A stretch of 64,000 bases of DNA from Saccharophagus degradans 2-40 (GCF_000013665.1 NC_007912.1:2652501-2716500), one strand, 5' to 3'; positions 1-9,768 are shown, counted from the first letter of the stretch. The notes: generated from the letters alone by a model not told the origin. Made by a program: numbers and translations.

Positions 1-663
1 GCGGATTAAGCGAAAGCCCAGCACATCCAGCGAAACACTCTCTGAGGCGATCATATACTCGGTGCCTTTATCGGTAATACGCTCACCGAATACCAGCGGA
101 CGAATACCGTGGGGGTCGCGGAAAGCTACGACGCCGTAGCTTGCAATCATAGATACAACCGCATAGCCACCGCGAATGCGCTTATGCACTCTGGCAACGG
201 CATTAAAGATATCTTCTGGTGCAGGTCGCAATTTACCTTGAAGCTGCAATTCGTGAGCAAAAACGTTAAGTAAAACTTCAGAATCGGACTCTGTGTTTAC
301 ATGACGTAGATCTTCTTTAAACAAGTCTTCGCTAACTTTCTCGGTATTAGTAAGGTTACCGTTATGCGCCAAGGCAATTCCGTATGGTGAGTTAACGTAA
401 AACGGCTGCGCCAAAGCTGGGCCAGAGCTGCCTGCCGTTGGATAGCGCACATGCCCAATACCCATGTTGCCCACTAGGCGCTGCATATGACGCGTACGAA
501 ACACGTCTTTTACTAAGCCAACAGCCTTTTGTTGAGCCAATTTGCCGTTATGGCAAGTCATAATTCCTGCGGCATCCTGGCCACGATGTTGTAGCATCGT
601 TAACGCGTCGTACAGCGCTACGTTCACATCGCTCTTACCAACTATACCCACTATTCCGCACAT
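1..663 (-). CDS. purF: Amidophosphoribosyltransferase, N-terminal part
   Basis: This enzyme makes 5-phosphoribosylamine from PRPP and glutamine, the first committed step of purine synthesis, in the cytoplasm. Only the first 221 codons lie in the window; the gene continues past base 1. The translation starts MCGIVGIVG, so Cys2 is the N-terminal nucleophile of the class II glutamine amidotransferase domain after removal of Met. Further family motifs are visible: [21 protein letters not shown] and the [10 protein letters not shown] loop. The ATG at 661-663 is forced by the need for Cys at position 2. cvpA ends 12 bases upstream on the same strand, the usual cvpA-purF pairing, so the two are probably co-transcribed. 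The identification is secure; the PRPP-binding half is not visible. Confidence 0.96.
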   Translation of the reverse strand, partial: MCGIVGIVGKSDVNVALYDALTMLQHRGQDAAGIMTCHNGKLAQQKAVGLVKDVFRTRHMQRLVGNMGIGHVRYPTAGSSGPALAQPFYVNSPYGIALAHNGNLTNTEKVSEDLFKEDLRHVNTESDSEVLLNVFAHELQLQGKLRPAPEDIFNAVARVHKRIRGGYAVVSMIASYGVVAFRDPHGIRPLVFGERITDKGTEYMIASESVSLDVLGFRLIR

Positions 664-675
664 ACTTGCACAACC

Positions 676-1182
676 TCAAACTTCACTGGAAAACACGCCA
701 GAAACCAGCTTAGACAGCTCAGATACAATCTGCCTACACCAACCTTCTAGCTCTAAAAATTTAGGGATAAGAGCGGACTCTCTCCACCAAGGATCTTGAT
801 CTATTGGCAACAGGCCGGGCACAAATATAAGCACCGCCATCACAATAACAAAACCGCGAATAACGCCAAATATCATACCAAACAAACGGTCTGTGCCAGA
901 CAACCCAGTAAGCCTTACAAGCTCACCGATTAAGTAATTAACCATTGCCCCAACTATAAGCGTAGCGGCAAACAGTATGGCAAACGCGGCCATATCCCGT
1001 ACTGAGGGGGTAGCTATTTGCGCTTGCAACATATTAGATAAAGGGTCTTTAAAGGACATAGCAATAAAGAAGGCAATTACCCAGTTCAACATGGATAGTG
1101 CTTCTTTAACGAAACCACGCTTAAGACTGATAAGGCTAGATACTAACAGGATTGCCAGAATGGCCCAGTCTGCCCAATTCAT
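676..1182 (-). CDS. cvpA: CvpA family inner-membrane protein
   Basis: This is a 168-residue membrane protein of the CvpA (colicin V production) family. The family's biochemical role is not firmly settled; it is named for colicin V export in E. coli and is linked to envelope homeostasis. Four hydrophobic segments are visible: about residues 5-20, 32-46, 63-88 and 103-125. The basic loop after the first (SLKRGFVKEALSML) is typical of the family. The length matches family members. It sits just upstream of purF, the classic arrangement. The ATG at 1180-1182 has no strong ribosome binding site, but the membrane segment begins at once, so a much later start is unlikely. Divergent to it is a response regulator, about 200 bases away. 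Confidence 0.92.
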   Translation of the reverse strand: MNWADWAILAILLVSSLISLKRGFVKEALSMLNWVIAFFIAMSFKDPLSNMLQAQIATPSVRDMAAFAILFAATLIVGAMVNYLIGELVRLTGLSGTDRLFGMIFGVIRGFVIVMAVLIFVPGLLPIDQDPWWRESALIPKFLELEGWCRQIVSELSKLVSGVFSSEV

Positions 1183-1384
1183 GCGCGTAATTTGCCTAGA
1201 AGAGAAATGAGCCGCAATTCTAACAGACGCGCCTCTAATTTCGAAACACCCTATCGCTCTTAGTGGCGTTTTTTTCGTAATACGTACAACTAAACTTAAA
1301 ATGTGGCAATAATTCGCTCGGGATTCTATATAACCAATGGGTATAGGCTACACTTAAAGTTACCTTAAACTTGAACCGTGCAAC

Positions 1385-3040
1385 ATGAAGCAAATAGACA
1401 TAATTCGCACCTACGCCCAGAAGCGCTGCCTAATTGTGGACGATGTACCAGACATTCGCGCCTCCCTTAAACGCATGCTAACTGACTTTGGCTGCAGCGA
1501 TGTAGACACAGCGGGTAATGCAGAAGAAGCTATTGACCTGTGCGAGCGCAACCACTACCAAATTCTCATCGCCGACTACAACTTGGGTTCCGGCAAAAAT
1601 GGCCAACAACTGCTCGAAGAGCTTCGTTTTCACCGTCTACTAAGAAACACCTCGCTATTTATAATGATAACGGCCGAAAACGCCAGCCACTATGTTCTGC
1701 ACGCGCTCGAATACCAGCCCGACGACTATCTAAGCAAACCCATCACACGGCAAGGCCTTAGAGCTCGACTCGATCAAGACCTACTAAGAAAAGAAACATT
1801 AACCCCAGTAAACGAATGCCTAGACCAAAACAAACCGCGCAAAGCCATTGAAGCCTGCATGCAATTAATGCAGGAAGAAACACGCTATAAAACCGATATT
1901 TGCAAAGTGTTGGGCGAACTATTGTGCGAAGTTGAAGAGTACCCGCAGGCACTACAGCTTTATAGCGGGCTATATAACGAGAAGTCGCCTATTTGGGTGC
2001 AATTGGGCTACGCCAAAGCACTATTCGGCACCAAAGAAATAGCGAAAGCTAAGGCAGCCCTAACCAAGCTAATTGCCGAGTCACCTTTATGTGTAGACGC
2101 GCACGAATTACTAGCAGAATTGTTGGAAAGCCAAAATCAAATAGAGCAAGCCCAACATACAATGGCGCAAGCTGTATCTCTTTCACCTCAATCAGTAAAC
2201 CGGCAACGAGAACTCGGCAGAATTTGCAAAGCTGCTGGCGATAACATAGCTGCGCTACACGCATTTAGAGCCGCCTTGCGCCATGGCAAAAACTCCTGCC
2301 ATGAAGCCCCCGCAGACTACATTAGCCTTGCAGATACACTCATACATGTGGGCAAAAACGAAACTGGGCAAACTGCAAAGAAATATGCCGATGAAGCACT
2401 AGAAGCGGTAAAACAAGTTGAGAAAAAATTTAGCCGACACCCTATTGCCAAGATTCACAGCAAGCTCGTGGAGGCAGAGGTGTTCGACATGCTTGAAAAC
2501 GCCACAGCAGCAGACCAGGCAACCGAAGCAGCTATAGCCATGCTTGCCGCGGTAACGCCTAGCATATTAAACAATTCACCAATCGACTTTTCCATAAGCT
2601 GCGCTCAGGCGCTTATTGAGCGAGGCAAATACGACGAAGGCGAGAAATTATTACAAGCAGTGGCAGCAATTAACTCTAACCACGACAAAGCAATAAAAAT
2701 AGATAAGTTGTTGCGTGAACCACTTACTAGCGAAGGGATAGAGTATGCCACCAAGCTAAACAAGCTAGGCATTACCCACTACCAAAAAAAACAATATCAC
2801 GAAGCGGTAAACGCATTTACGTCAGTATTAAGAGAACTACCCAATCACATTGGGTTAAACCTAAACTTGATTCAAGCATTAGTGAGCAAAGCAAAATCGC
2901 AACCCCTTAACCAAACAGAGCTATCTTTGCTAGATAGTAGCTTGTTACGCATTGGCGAACCCGAGGCTGATTCGCAACACGCAAGCAGAGTAAACTACCT
3001 TAAAAAGCAGATAGAAAAAATTAAAGCAGATACAATATAA
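1385..3040 (+). CDS. Response regulator with receiver and TPR-rich C-terminal region
   Basis: The 551-residue protein has an N-terminal CheY-like receiver domain (about 14-130). It shows the acidic pair D19/D20, the phospho-acceptor D64 in LIADYNLG, the conserved T97 and K118 in YLSKP. No DNA-binding or enzymatic output domain follows. Residues about 140-550 are helical with TPR-like repeats, for example around 185-225, 238-275 and a clear motif near 465-495. It therefore probably works by protein-protein contact, controlled by phosphorylation. No histidine kinase is adjacent, so its partner is unknown. It is transcribed divergently from cvpA and convergently with the SPOR gene, whose stop is 14 bases away. 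The ATG lacks a strong Shine-Dalgarno match. The domain call is firm and the process it controls is unknown. Confidence 0.85.
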   Translation: MKQIDIIRTYAQKRCLIVDDVPDIRASLKRMLTDFGCSDVDTAGNAEEAIDLCERNHYQILIADYNLGSGKNGQQLLEELRFHRLLRNTSLFIMITAENASHYVLHALEYQPDDYLSKPITRQGLRARLDQDLLRKETLTPVNECLDQNKPRKAIEACMQLMQEETRYKTDICKVLGELLCEVEEYPQALQLYSGLYNEKSPIWVQLGYAKALFGTKEIAKAKAALTKLIAESPLCVDAHELLAELLESQNQIEQAQHTMAQAVSLSPQSVNRQRELGRICKAAGDNIAALHAFRAALRHGKNSCHEAPADYISLADTLIHVGKNETGQTAKKYADEALEAVKQVEKKFSRHPIAKIHSKLVEAEVFDMLENATAADQATEAAIAMLAAVTPSILNNSPIDFSISCAQALIERGKYDEGEKLLQAVAAINSNHDKAIKIDKLLREPLTSEGIEYATKLNKLGITHYQKKQYHEAVNAFTSVLRELPNHIGLNLNLIQALVSKAKSQPLNQTELSLLDSSLLRIGEPEADSQHASRVNYLKKQIEKIKADTI

Positions 3041-3054
3041 CAACCCTAAACACA

Positions 3055-3579
3055 CTAAGGCTCATATCTAAGTAAAATTGTGTCTACGCCGTATTTTTTA
3101 TCTATACTTTTCTTGTCATCCAGCAAGCTAGTCTTATCGAGTTTGGGCCCTACGTAAAGTCGCGTCATAACACCCTTACTTGTTTCAACATTTTTGGTGT
3201 ACGCAGAAAACCCCTCTGCGATTAATTTATCGCGTGTTTCCTTTGCATGGGTTTCATGCCTATAACTCGCCACTTGCAACACCCAGCCTTCTGGCACCCC
3301 AACTTCAGACACCTTTGGCTCTTCCTTGTGATCGGGCTGCTCGCGCTCTTCATCTGGAATATACATGGTTTCTGGCGGTACAGCGGGTTCAAACTTTTCT
3401 ACATTTTGTGCGACGGGCTTTTCAATCTCGATAGGCTCAATTTCTGGCGCGAGAGGTACTTGAGTTGTACGATCAAGCGGCACTATACGCTCTTGATCAA
3501 AAAACACAGGCACAAAAATTATTGCAATTGCCAGTAAAACAAGCGCACCAATTATTCTTTGCTTTAAACCGTCATCCAC
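3055..3579 (-). CDS. SPOR domain-containing membrane protein (DedD-like)
   Basis: This 174-residue protein has a short cytoplasmic N-terminus, one membrane anchor (about residues 9-27), a Pro/Glu-rich periplasmic linker (about 30-95) and a C-terminal SPOR domain (about 97-172). The SPOR domain begins in GWVLQVASY and contains the typical AKETRDKLIAEGF helix. SPOR domains bind denuded septal peptidoglycan; DedD of E. coli has the same layout and helps division. The start is GTG at 3577-3579, two bases after the folC stop, so translation is likely coupled to folC. A nearby ATG at 3575 is in another frame. The position between folC and cvpA is the same as in Pseudomonas. It is probably dedD, but similar SPOR proteins exist. 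Confidence 0.85.
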   Translation of the reverse strand: MDDGLKQRIIGALVLLAIAIIFVPVFFDQERIVPLDRTTQVPLAPEIEPIEIEKPVAQNVEKFEPAVPPETMYIPDEEREQPDHKEEPKVSEVGVPEGWVLQVASYRHETHAKETRDKLIAEGFSAYTKNVETSKGVMTRLYVGPKLDKTSLLDDKKSIDKKYGVDTILLRYEP

Positions 3580-3581
3580 TG

Positions 3582-4913
3582 CTATTCACCTAATACTTTA
3601 TTTAAATATTGCTTAGCGTTACAAACAGTAAAAAAAGAGCCGCACACCACCACAAGGTTTGGTTTATCACCCACCTTACTTAAAACCAAGCATTCATTCA
3701 ACGCTGCAGCCACTGTTTGGTGCTGCGCAACTTGCGTCAAGTTTGGCTGCAACCCAATTAACACCTCGCGCAAATATTCGGCTGTGGCCGCTCGCTTATT
3801 ATCGGGTATGTCACATACACACCAACTTGAAACAATAGGAAGCAAAGACGCCAAGCTTGCTGCTATATTTTTATCGGCCATCATGCCCAACACGCACGTT
3901 ACGCTGCTAACTTCATTCTCGCCTACATACTTGGCGATATTTTTAGCAAGTAACTCCATGGCCATAGCATTGTGTGCCACGTCCAACACTAGCACATTAC
4001 CTTGGGCAGCAATCACTTCAAAGCGGCCGGCAAGTTTTACAGCAGCAACAGCAGCACGCACCTTTGAAGCCTGCACTGAAATATCCAGAAGGCTCATAAC
4101 TTGAACGGCGGCTGCAACGCTTGGGATGGGCAAGTTAACGCCAGCAAGCTCGACTAATTTGTTATTATTTAGTTTTACCTTTAAGCCGCCGTCAGTTTTA
4201 TCGTAAGTATAATCTTTACCACCCACCAAGCACTTGGTACCGAGTGTTTGCGCAACGTCGAAAACAGAATCAGGCAAATCTTTACTTGCTAACACCGCCG
4301 TTTGATTTGCACGCAATATGCCTGCTTTTTCACGACCGATCACCTCTACTGTATTCCCAAGCCAAGCTTCGTGATCGAGACCAACCGAGGTTATCACCGC
4401 AAAATCCGCATCCACAATATTAACGGCGTCTAAGCGGCCACCTAAGCCGACTTCTAAAACCCAATAGTCACAATTAGATTTGTGAAAAGCCAAAAGCGCT
4501 GCTAATGCACCAAACTCAAAATAGGTAAGAGAAGTATTGCCGCGCGCTTCGTCTATTTGGGCAAACACGTCGCAAATCAACCCATCAGAGAGATCTACAC
4601 CATCCACCCTAATACGCTCGTTATACTCAAGAATATGTGGCGAGGTAAAACTGCCGAAGTGCATACCGCTGGCGCCCAGCATAGCCTCACAAGATCGAAC
4701 AAACGACCCTTTACCATTTGTGCCCGCTACGGTGATAACCGTAGGACTAGAACCATTTGCGTTTTTTACTTTTGCGCTGGAGGCGTGAAAGATATCCAGA
4801 GACTTAGCAACGGATAATATACGAGACAACCCCAAATCAATTTCACTTGAATGGAGTGTTTCCATCCAAGTGAGCCATTGATTTAGGGTAGAAAAGCGTG
4901 GAGAGACTGGCAA
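3582..4913 (-). CDS. folC: Bifunctional dihydrofolate synthase / folylpolyglutamate synthase
   Basis: FolC adds glutamate to dihydropteroate and then extends the polyglutamate tail of folates, using ATP, in the cytoplasm. The 443-residue protein shows the Mur-ligase-like P-loop TVAGTNGKGS (about 61-70), the downstream SFTSPHILEYNERIRVDG folate-loop region (about 93-110), the HEAWLGNTVEVIGREKAGI segment and the DVAHN motif in the C-terminal domain. Its length is normal for the family. It lies directly after accD (two-base gap) and before the SPOR gene (two-base gap), an accD-folC-SPOR-cvpA-purF operon-like run. The ATG is at 4911-4913. Confidence 0.96.
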   Translation of the reverse strand: MPVSPRFSTLNQWLTWMETLHSSEIDLGLSRILSVAKSLDIFHASSAKVKNANGSSPTVITVAGTNGKGSFVRSCEAMLGASGMHFGSFTSPHILEYNERIRVDGVDLSDGLICDVFAQIDEARGNTSLTYFEFGALAALLAFHKSNCDYWVLEVGLGGRLDAVNIVDADFAVITSVGLDHEAWLGNTVEVIGREKAGILRANQTAVLASKDLPDSVFDVAQTLGTKCLVGGKDYTYDKTDGGLKVKLNNNKLVELAGVNLPIPSVAAAVQVMSLLDISVQASKVRAAVAAVKLAGRFEVIAAQGNVLVLDVAHNAMAMELLAKNIAKYVGENEVSSVTCVLGMMADKNIAASLASLLPIVSSWCVCDIPDNKRAATAEYLREVLIGLQPNLTQVAQHQTVAAALNECLVLSKVGDKPNLVVVCGSFFTVCNAKQYLNKVLGE

Positions 4914-4915
4914 GG

Positions 4916-5779
4916 TTAGAGAGGCGCCTGATTAGTAAATTTAGCAAGTAAGGAGCCAACACGATCGCGCATTTCTGCACGATGAATAATCATATCGATA
5001 GCGCCATGCTCCAACAGGAATTCACTGCGTTGAAAACCCTTTGGCAATTTCTGACGAATAGTTTGCTCAATAATATTAGGGCCAGCAAAACCAGCTCGCG
5101 CACCTGGCTCAGCTGCGTTTATATCGCCTAACAAAGCCAAGCTGGCTGATACGCCACCATATACTGGGTCTGTCATTACAGATATAAACGGTATACCTTC
5201 TTGCTTAAGACGCTCAATTACTGCGCTGGTTTTTGCCATCTGCATTAGCGATATAAGCGCTTCTTGCATGCGCGCGCCACCAGTAGCAGAAAAACAAACA
5301 TAAGGTATACGGTTTTCTAGCGCCACTTGAGCCGCACGCGTGAAACGCTCACCTACGGCATAGCCCATAGAGCCACCGTGAAACGCAAATTCAAATGCAC
5401 TGGCAACAATAGGCATGCCTTTAAGCTGCCCTTTCATTGCCACTAGCGCATCGGTTTCACCGGTAGTTTTTTGCGCGGTGGTTAAACGCTCTTTATATTT
5501 TTTTACATCTTTAAATTTAAGACGGTCAACCGGCAACACATCGGTTGCAAGCTCTTCGCGATCGTCTTTATCTAAAAAGATATCCAAACGACGACGCGCG
5601 CCAATACGCATATGGTGATCGCACTTTGGACACACATCTAAATTGCTTTCTAGCTCTGGGCGATACAATACTGCTGCACATTTAGGGCACTTTTTCCACA
5701 ACCCTTCGGGTACTTTACTCGCACTACGCGGTCCGTCAGAGCGCACAACACTTGGTACAATTTTATCCAACCAACTCAT
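4916..5779 (-). CDS. accD: Acetyl-CoA carboxylase carboxyltransferase subunit beta
   Basis: AccD pairs with AccA to transfer the carboxyl group from carboxybiotin to acetyl-CoA, giving malonyl-CoA for fatty-acid synthesis. The 287-residue protein has the N-terminal zinc ribbon with two CPKC pairs (near 31-34 and 50-53). The crotonase-like carboxyltransferase core follows, with [12 protein letters not shown] and [16 protein letters not shown]. The length is typical. The start ATG at 5777-5779 begins [10 protein letters not shown], as in homologues. It is separated from trpA by only 34 bases, so a trpA-accD transcript is plausible. Confidence 0.97.
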   Translation of the reverse strand: MSWLDKIVPSVVRSDGPRSASKVPEGLWKKCPKCAAVLYRPELESNLDVCPKCDHHMRIGARRRLDIFLDKDDREELATDVLPVDRLKFKDVKKYKERLTTAQKTTGETDALVAMKGQLKGMPIVASAFEFAFHGGSMGYAVGERFTRAAQVALENRIPYVCFSATGGARMQEALISLMQMAKTSAVIERLKQEGIPFISVMTDPVYGGVSASLALLGDINAAEPGARAGFAGPNIIEQTIRQKLPKGFQRSEFLLEHGAIDMIIHRAEMRDRVGSLLAKFTNQAPL

Positions 5780-5813
5780 GATATTTCTCGTCTAAAAATC
5801 AATTCGTTTGCAA

Positions 5814-6626
5814 TTAAGCCAATGAGTCTAAGCCGGCTCTAATTGGCGCCACAATATTAATAATTTTTTCGCAAATAACCTCGTCGCTTTCACTAGCAGC
5901 ATTGCCCATAGCGTCTACGAGCACGCTACCAACTACAACGCCATCAGCATTCGCTCCAATGCTTTTTGCAGATTCAGGGTCTTTAATACCAAACCCAACA
6001 AGAACAGGCAGGTCAGTTAAAGATGAAATTTTTTCAACACGCTCTTTTACTGCATTTACGTCTAGGTGCCCTGCTCCGGTTACACCTTTTAATGAAACGT
6101 AGTACAAGAAGCCGCTGGCCAAACCAACGACTTTTTTCATTCTTTCTTCGGTAGTTGTTGGCGCCAACAGGAAAATACTTTCTAGGCCGTTTGCAACCAA
6201 CTCTTTATTTAACTCAACGGCTTCTTCTGGCGGCAAATCAACTGTTAGCAAGCCGTCTACACCCGCGGCCTTAGCTTGCGCAGCAAACAATTCATAGCCC
6301 ATACGCTCTACAGGGTTTGCGTAGCCCATTAGCACCACGGGCGTATCGCTGTTGGCTTTGCGAAATTCTTTAACAAGCGCCAAGGTGCCTTTTAAGCTTA
6401 CATTGTGCTCTAGCGCACGTTCGTGTCCGCGCTGAATCACTGGTCCTTCGGCCATAGGGTCGGAAAAAGGTACACCGACCTCAATAATATCCGCACCACC
6501 TTCAACAAGTGCGTGCATAGCCTTTAAACTAACGCTCGGCCGTGGGTCACCATTTACAAAATATGTTACCAACGCCTTCTTTTGCGCAGCTTTCAAATCT
6601 GACAAAGTTTTCTTTAAACGATTCAC
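5814..6626 (-). CDS. trpA: Tryptophan synthase alpha chain
   Basis: TrpA cleaves indole-3-glycerol phosphate and channels indole to TrpB. The 270-residue TIM-barrel protein keeps catalytic Glu49 in the IIEVGVPFSDP loop. The position matching E. coli catalytic Asp60 is Glu here (codon gaa, motif PMAEGP), a conservative but notable change. The phosphate-binding end is visible as VGFGIKDPES and DGVVVGSVLV. The start is GTG at 6624-6626, with only a weak GGA upstream. It follows trpB by 86 bases, longer than the overlapping trpBA junction of many bacteria, and precedes accD. Confidence 0.95.
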   Translation of the reverse strand: MNRLKKTLSDLKAAQKKALVTYFVNGDPRPSVSLKAMHALVEGGADIIEVGVPFSDPMAEGPVIQRGHERALEHNVSLKGTLALVKEFRKANSDTPVVLMGYANPVERMGYELFAAQAKAAGVDGLLTVDLPPEEAVELNKELVANGLESIFLLAPTTTEERMKKVVGLASGFLYYVSLKGVTGAGHLDVNAVKERVEKISSLTDLPVLVGFGIKDPESAKSIGANADGVVVGSVLVDAMGNAASESDEVICEKIINIVAPIRAGLDSLA

Positions 6627-6712
6627 GATCTATTCCACTTAAAATCTGTAATGGGGTAATGCGCATATATAAAGCTAAGCATCACCCCTAAAAGGTTTTC
6701 ACCGCGACTTAC

Positions 6713-7924
6713 TTAAACGCTAATGCCATCCATTTTTGCGACAGTAAGAATGTCTTTATCTCCACGACCAGACAGATTAACAATTATCACTTTGTCTTCG
6801 CTCATGGTTTTGGCTAGTTTTTCTGCGTAGGCAATAGCATGACTAGACTCTAGCGCAGGCATAATACCCTCAACGAGAGTTAAGTTTCTAAAAGCCGCCA
6901 TGGCTTCATCGTCATTAATAGGCACATAATCTACGCGGCCTATGTCTTTTAACCATGAATGCTCTGGGCCAACACCAGGGTAATCTAAACCAGCAGAAAT
7001 TGAATGGGTTTCAATTATTTGCCCGTTCTCATCTTCCATTAGGTAGGTGCGATTACCGTGTAAGATACCCGGAATACCGTCATTTAATGGTGCAGCGTGG
7101 CGACCAGTTTCTACGCCATCACCACCAGCTTCTACGCCGTACATTTTTACAGTTTCATCTTCTAAGAATGGGTGGAATAAACCAATCGCATTCGAGCCAC
7201 CGCCAACACAAGCTACCAAGGCATCTGGCAAATTACCTGTTTGCTCTAAGCATTGCTTTCTAGCCTCGCGGCCAATTACACACTGAAAATCACGCACTAA
7301 CTGCGGGTAAGGATGAGGGCCAGCAACAGTACCGATAATATAAAAAGTATTATCGACGTTAGTTACCCAATCACGCATGGCTTCGTTCATGGCATCTTTT
7401 AAGGTCCGCGAACCAGAGGTTACCGGCACAACCTTAGCGCCGAGTAATTTCATGCGGTATACATTCAACGCTTGCCGCTGAACATCTTCGGCACCCATAT
7501 AAACCACACACTCTAAACCTAAGCGCGCAGCAACAGTGGCGGTCGCAACGCCGTGTTGGCCAGCGCCGGTTTCAGCAATAACACGGGTTTTACCCGTATA
7601 CTTGGCTAATAGTGCTTGGCCAATAGTATTGTTTACTTTGTGAGCGCCGGTGTGGTTCAAATCTTCGCGCTTTAAATAAAGCTTTGCACCGCCCACTTTG
7701 TCTGTCCAGCGCTTGGCGAAGTATAAAGGCGATGGTCGACCAACATAATGAGCTAAATCTTGATCAAACTCGTCTTGGAAGCTGGGGTCGTTTTTAACAC
7801 GCGTGTATATTTCTTCAAGCTCATCCAACGCATGCATCAAGGTTTCGGAAACAAATCGACCACCGTAGGGGCCAAAGTGCCCGTTTACATCAGGTACAGC
7901 ACTATAATCGACCTTACTGCTCAC
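6713..7924 (-). CDS. trpB: Tryptophan synthase beta chain
   Basis: TrpB is the PLP enzyme that condenses indole with L-serine to give tryptophan, in an alpha2-beta2 complex with TrpA. The 403-residue protein carries the PLP lysine K96 in [10 protein letters not shown], the phosphate-cradling GGGSNA motif (about 240) and the C-terminal LSGRGDKD motif. It is a TrpB1-type chain of normal length. The start is GTG at 7922-7924, supported by an excellent GAGGAG ribosome binding site about 7 bases upstream. trpF lies 96 bases upstream and trpA 88 bases downstream on the same strand, a trpFBA unit. No trpI-like regulator is adjacent. Confidence 0.97.
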   Translation of the reverse strand: MSSKVDYSAVPDVNGHFGPYGGRFVSETLMHALDELEEIYTRVKNDPSFQDEFDQDLAHYVGRPSPLYFAKRWTDKVGGAKLYLKREDLNHTGAHKVNNTIGQALLAKYTGKTRVIAETGAGQHGVATATVAARLGLECVVYMGAEDVQRQALNVYRMKLLGAKVVPVTSGSRTLKDAMNEAMRDWVTNVDNTFYIIGTVAGPHPYPQLVRDFQCVIGREARKQCLEQTGNLPDALVACVGGGSNAIGLFHPFLEDETVKMYGVEAGGDGVETGRHAAPLNDGIPGILHGNRTYLMEDENGQIIETHSISAGLDYPGVGPEHSWLKDIGRVDYVPINDDEAMAAFRNLTLVEGIMPALESSHAIAYAEKLAKTMSEDKVIIVNLSGRGDKDILTVAKMDGISV

Positions 7925-8020
7925 TAAATTACTCCTCGGATCTTTTTAAGCGACATTATGATCGCAAAAAAATATAAAATTTTAAGCGGACTGCTCTTTA
8001 CCGCCCTTAAATAACCAATA

Positions 8021-8641
8021 TTAACTGCAGCACGTTTTTGCTGCGGTTATAAATCGCTCGACTTCAACAACGCTTTTTTTACCTGGGCCGGCCTCAACAC
8101 CGCCACTAACGTCTACAGCATCAGGCTTTGCTACAGCTATGGCCTGAGCCACATTGGTAGCATCTAACCCACCGGCTAATATTATTGGCCTAGTGCGCTG
8201 CTTTGGGACTAGATCCCAGTTAAATGATTCACCTGTCCCTCCTGGCACCCCTTTTTTGTAGGTATCCAGCAAAATACCGGCAGATGATGCGTAACGCTGA
8301 GACTCGCTGTTTATATCCAAGCCTTCTTTCATACGTAAAGCTTTTACATATGGACGATAAAAACTCTCACAAAACTCTGGCGACTCATCACCGTGAAACT
8401 GTATAAGGTTAACAGGCACGCTGGAAAGTAACTCTTCAAGCCATGCTTTATCCGGGTTAACCACCAAAGCAACAATAGATATAAAAGGGTTTACCGCCTG
8501 CACAATAGCTCGAGCCAGCCCAAAATCCGCAACATGACGCGGACTTGGCGGGTAAAAGACCATCCCTAGCGCATCGGCACCTGCACGCGAAACCATTGCC
8601 GCATCGGCTTCGTTGGTAATCCCACAAATTTTCACGCGCAT
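8021..8641 (-). CDS. trpF: Phosphoribosylanthranilate isomerase
   Basis: TrpF performs the Amadori rearrangement of N-(5'-phosphoribosyl)anthranilate in tryptophan synthesis. The 206-residue single-domain barrel has the N-terminal VKICGIT motif with catalytic Cys6, the LLDTYKKGVPGGTG segment holding the general-acid Asp, and the C-terminal LAGGLDATNV and DVSGGVE phosphate-binding motifs. It is a stand-alone enzyme, not fused to TrpC as in enterics. It lies between truA and trpB. The upstream gap of about 180 bases to truA could hold a promoter, but none was resolved. Confidence 0.96.
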   Translation of the reverse strand: MRVKICGITNEADAAMVSRAGADALGMVFYPPSPRHVADFGLARAIVQAVNPFISIVALVVNPDKAWLEELLSSVPVNLIQFHGDESPEFCESFYRPYVKALRMKEGLDINSESQRYASSAGILLDTYKKGVPGGTGESFNWDLVPKQRTRPIILAGGLDATNVAQAIAVAKPDAVDVSGGVEAGPGKKSVVEVERFITAAKTCCS

Positions 8642-8820
8642 ATTTATTGCTTATACACCTAATTTAAGAAAGCAACGGGTGGCTTCTTGACCTACTTTTT
8701 GTAGAAACTCAGAGCAGTTATCGCTTTTTCTAAGCCAAATTAAGGATATTTCAAGGGACGGAATACTATCAGATTAGGGGGGGCTGCAGCAAAGCCAAAG
8801 CCACTTTTTGTGCCGCCCCA

Positions 8821-9690
8821 CTATAAAGGCAGAAAAATAGGGCCTTGACAGTGCATAGGCATAGCAAACCTTTCTGGATATTGAACATTCACGAAGTATA
8901 GCCCCGCTGCCGGCGCAGTCTCTGCAGCTTGTGACCGGTCCCGCAGCTCAATCAACTCAGTTACCCGCGAAGGCTTCAGCTCCCCTCGCCCAACACGCAG
9001 CAACACTCCTACAATATTCCTAACCATATGATGTAAAAAGGCATTTGCCGTTACCTGAACAACAATAAACTCACCCATTTGCACAACATCGGCCACCTCC
9101 ATAGTGCGTACAGGGCTAGCCGCCTGACAGTGCACCGTTCGAAATGAGGTAAAATCGTGCTCACCCAACAATAAGCTAGCCGCCTCCTGCATTGCAGGTA
9201 CATCCAGACCGCTTAGCTTCTGCGGTAACTTCACCCAAGTTACGCCATTCACCAAATGGGCAGAGCGCACCTGTGAAACATGAATCACATAACGGTAAGT
9301 ACGCGATAAAGCACTAAAACGCGCATGAAAATCAAACCCAACTTCTTTAGCAGATATAACGCGTATACTAAATGGTAAATGCGTGTTTACCCCCTGCAAC
9401 CAGGCCTTGCTAGGCCTGCCTGCCAAGGTATCGAAGTGAACTATCTGCGATGTAGCATGCACCCCTGCATCCGTTCGCCCAGCGCACACTATCGTAACAG
9501 GCTCATTTGCGACACTAGACAGCGCCTTCTCCAACTCTGCCTGAACCGTATTTGGCGCGGTTAGCTGACGCTGAAAACCACAATAGGGAGAGCCATCGTA
9601 TTCCACTTGCAGCACCACGCGACGCATCCCTTCTGGCACTGGCGTACCGTCAAACACCTCACAGTTTCTTGAGTATACAAATTCAGTCAT
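8821..9690 (-). CDS. truA: tRNA pseudouridine(38-40) synthase
   Basis: TruA converts uridines 38, 39 and 40 in the tRNA anticodon arm to pseudouridine. The 289-residue protein shows the catalytic aspartate D74 in CAGRTDAGVHA, the EYDGSPYCGFQRQ motif near 30-42 and the C-terminal NAFLHHMVRNIVG motif. Length and order are standard. It is downstream of fimV, as in Pseudomonas, but a strong terminator hairpin (9730-9768) separates the two, so it probably has its own promoter or relies on read-through. The ATG is at 9688-9690. Confidence 0.97.
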   Translation of the reverse strand: MTEFVYSRNCEVFDGTPVPEGMRRVVLQVEYDGSPYCGFQRQLTAPNTVQAELEKALSSVANEPVTIVCAGRTDAGVHATSQIVHFDTLAGRPSKAWLQGVNTHLPFSIRVISAKEVGFDFHARFSALSRTYRYVIHVSQVRSAHLVNGVTWVKLPQKLSGLDVPAMQEAASLLLGEHDFTSFRTVHCQAASPVRTMEVADVVQMGEFIVVQVTANAFLHHMVRNIVGVLLRVGRGELKPSRVTELIELRDRSQAAETAPAAGLYFVNVQYPERFAMPMHCQGPIFLPL

Positions 9691-9729
9691 TCGCCAATAT
9701 CACAGTCTGTTTAGACACAAATTTTAGTC

Positions 9730-9768
9730 AAAAAAAAACCTTGCCCACCAAAGTAAGCAAGGTTTTTA
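9730..9768 (-). terminator. Rho-independent terminator after fimV
   Basis: The stem is AAAACCTTGC (9735-9744) paired with GCAAGGTTTT (9757-9766) around a 12-base loop. Read on the minus strand it runs into a T-tract from the A-run at 9731-9738. It lies 16 bases after the fimV stop and before the truA start, so it should separate the two transcripts. Confidence 0.85.
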
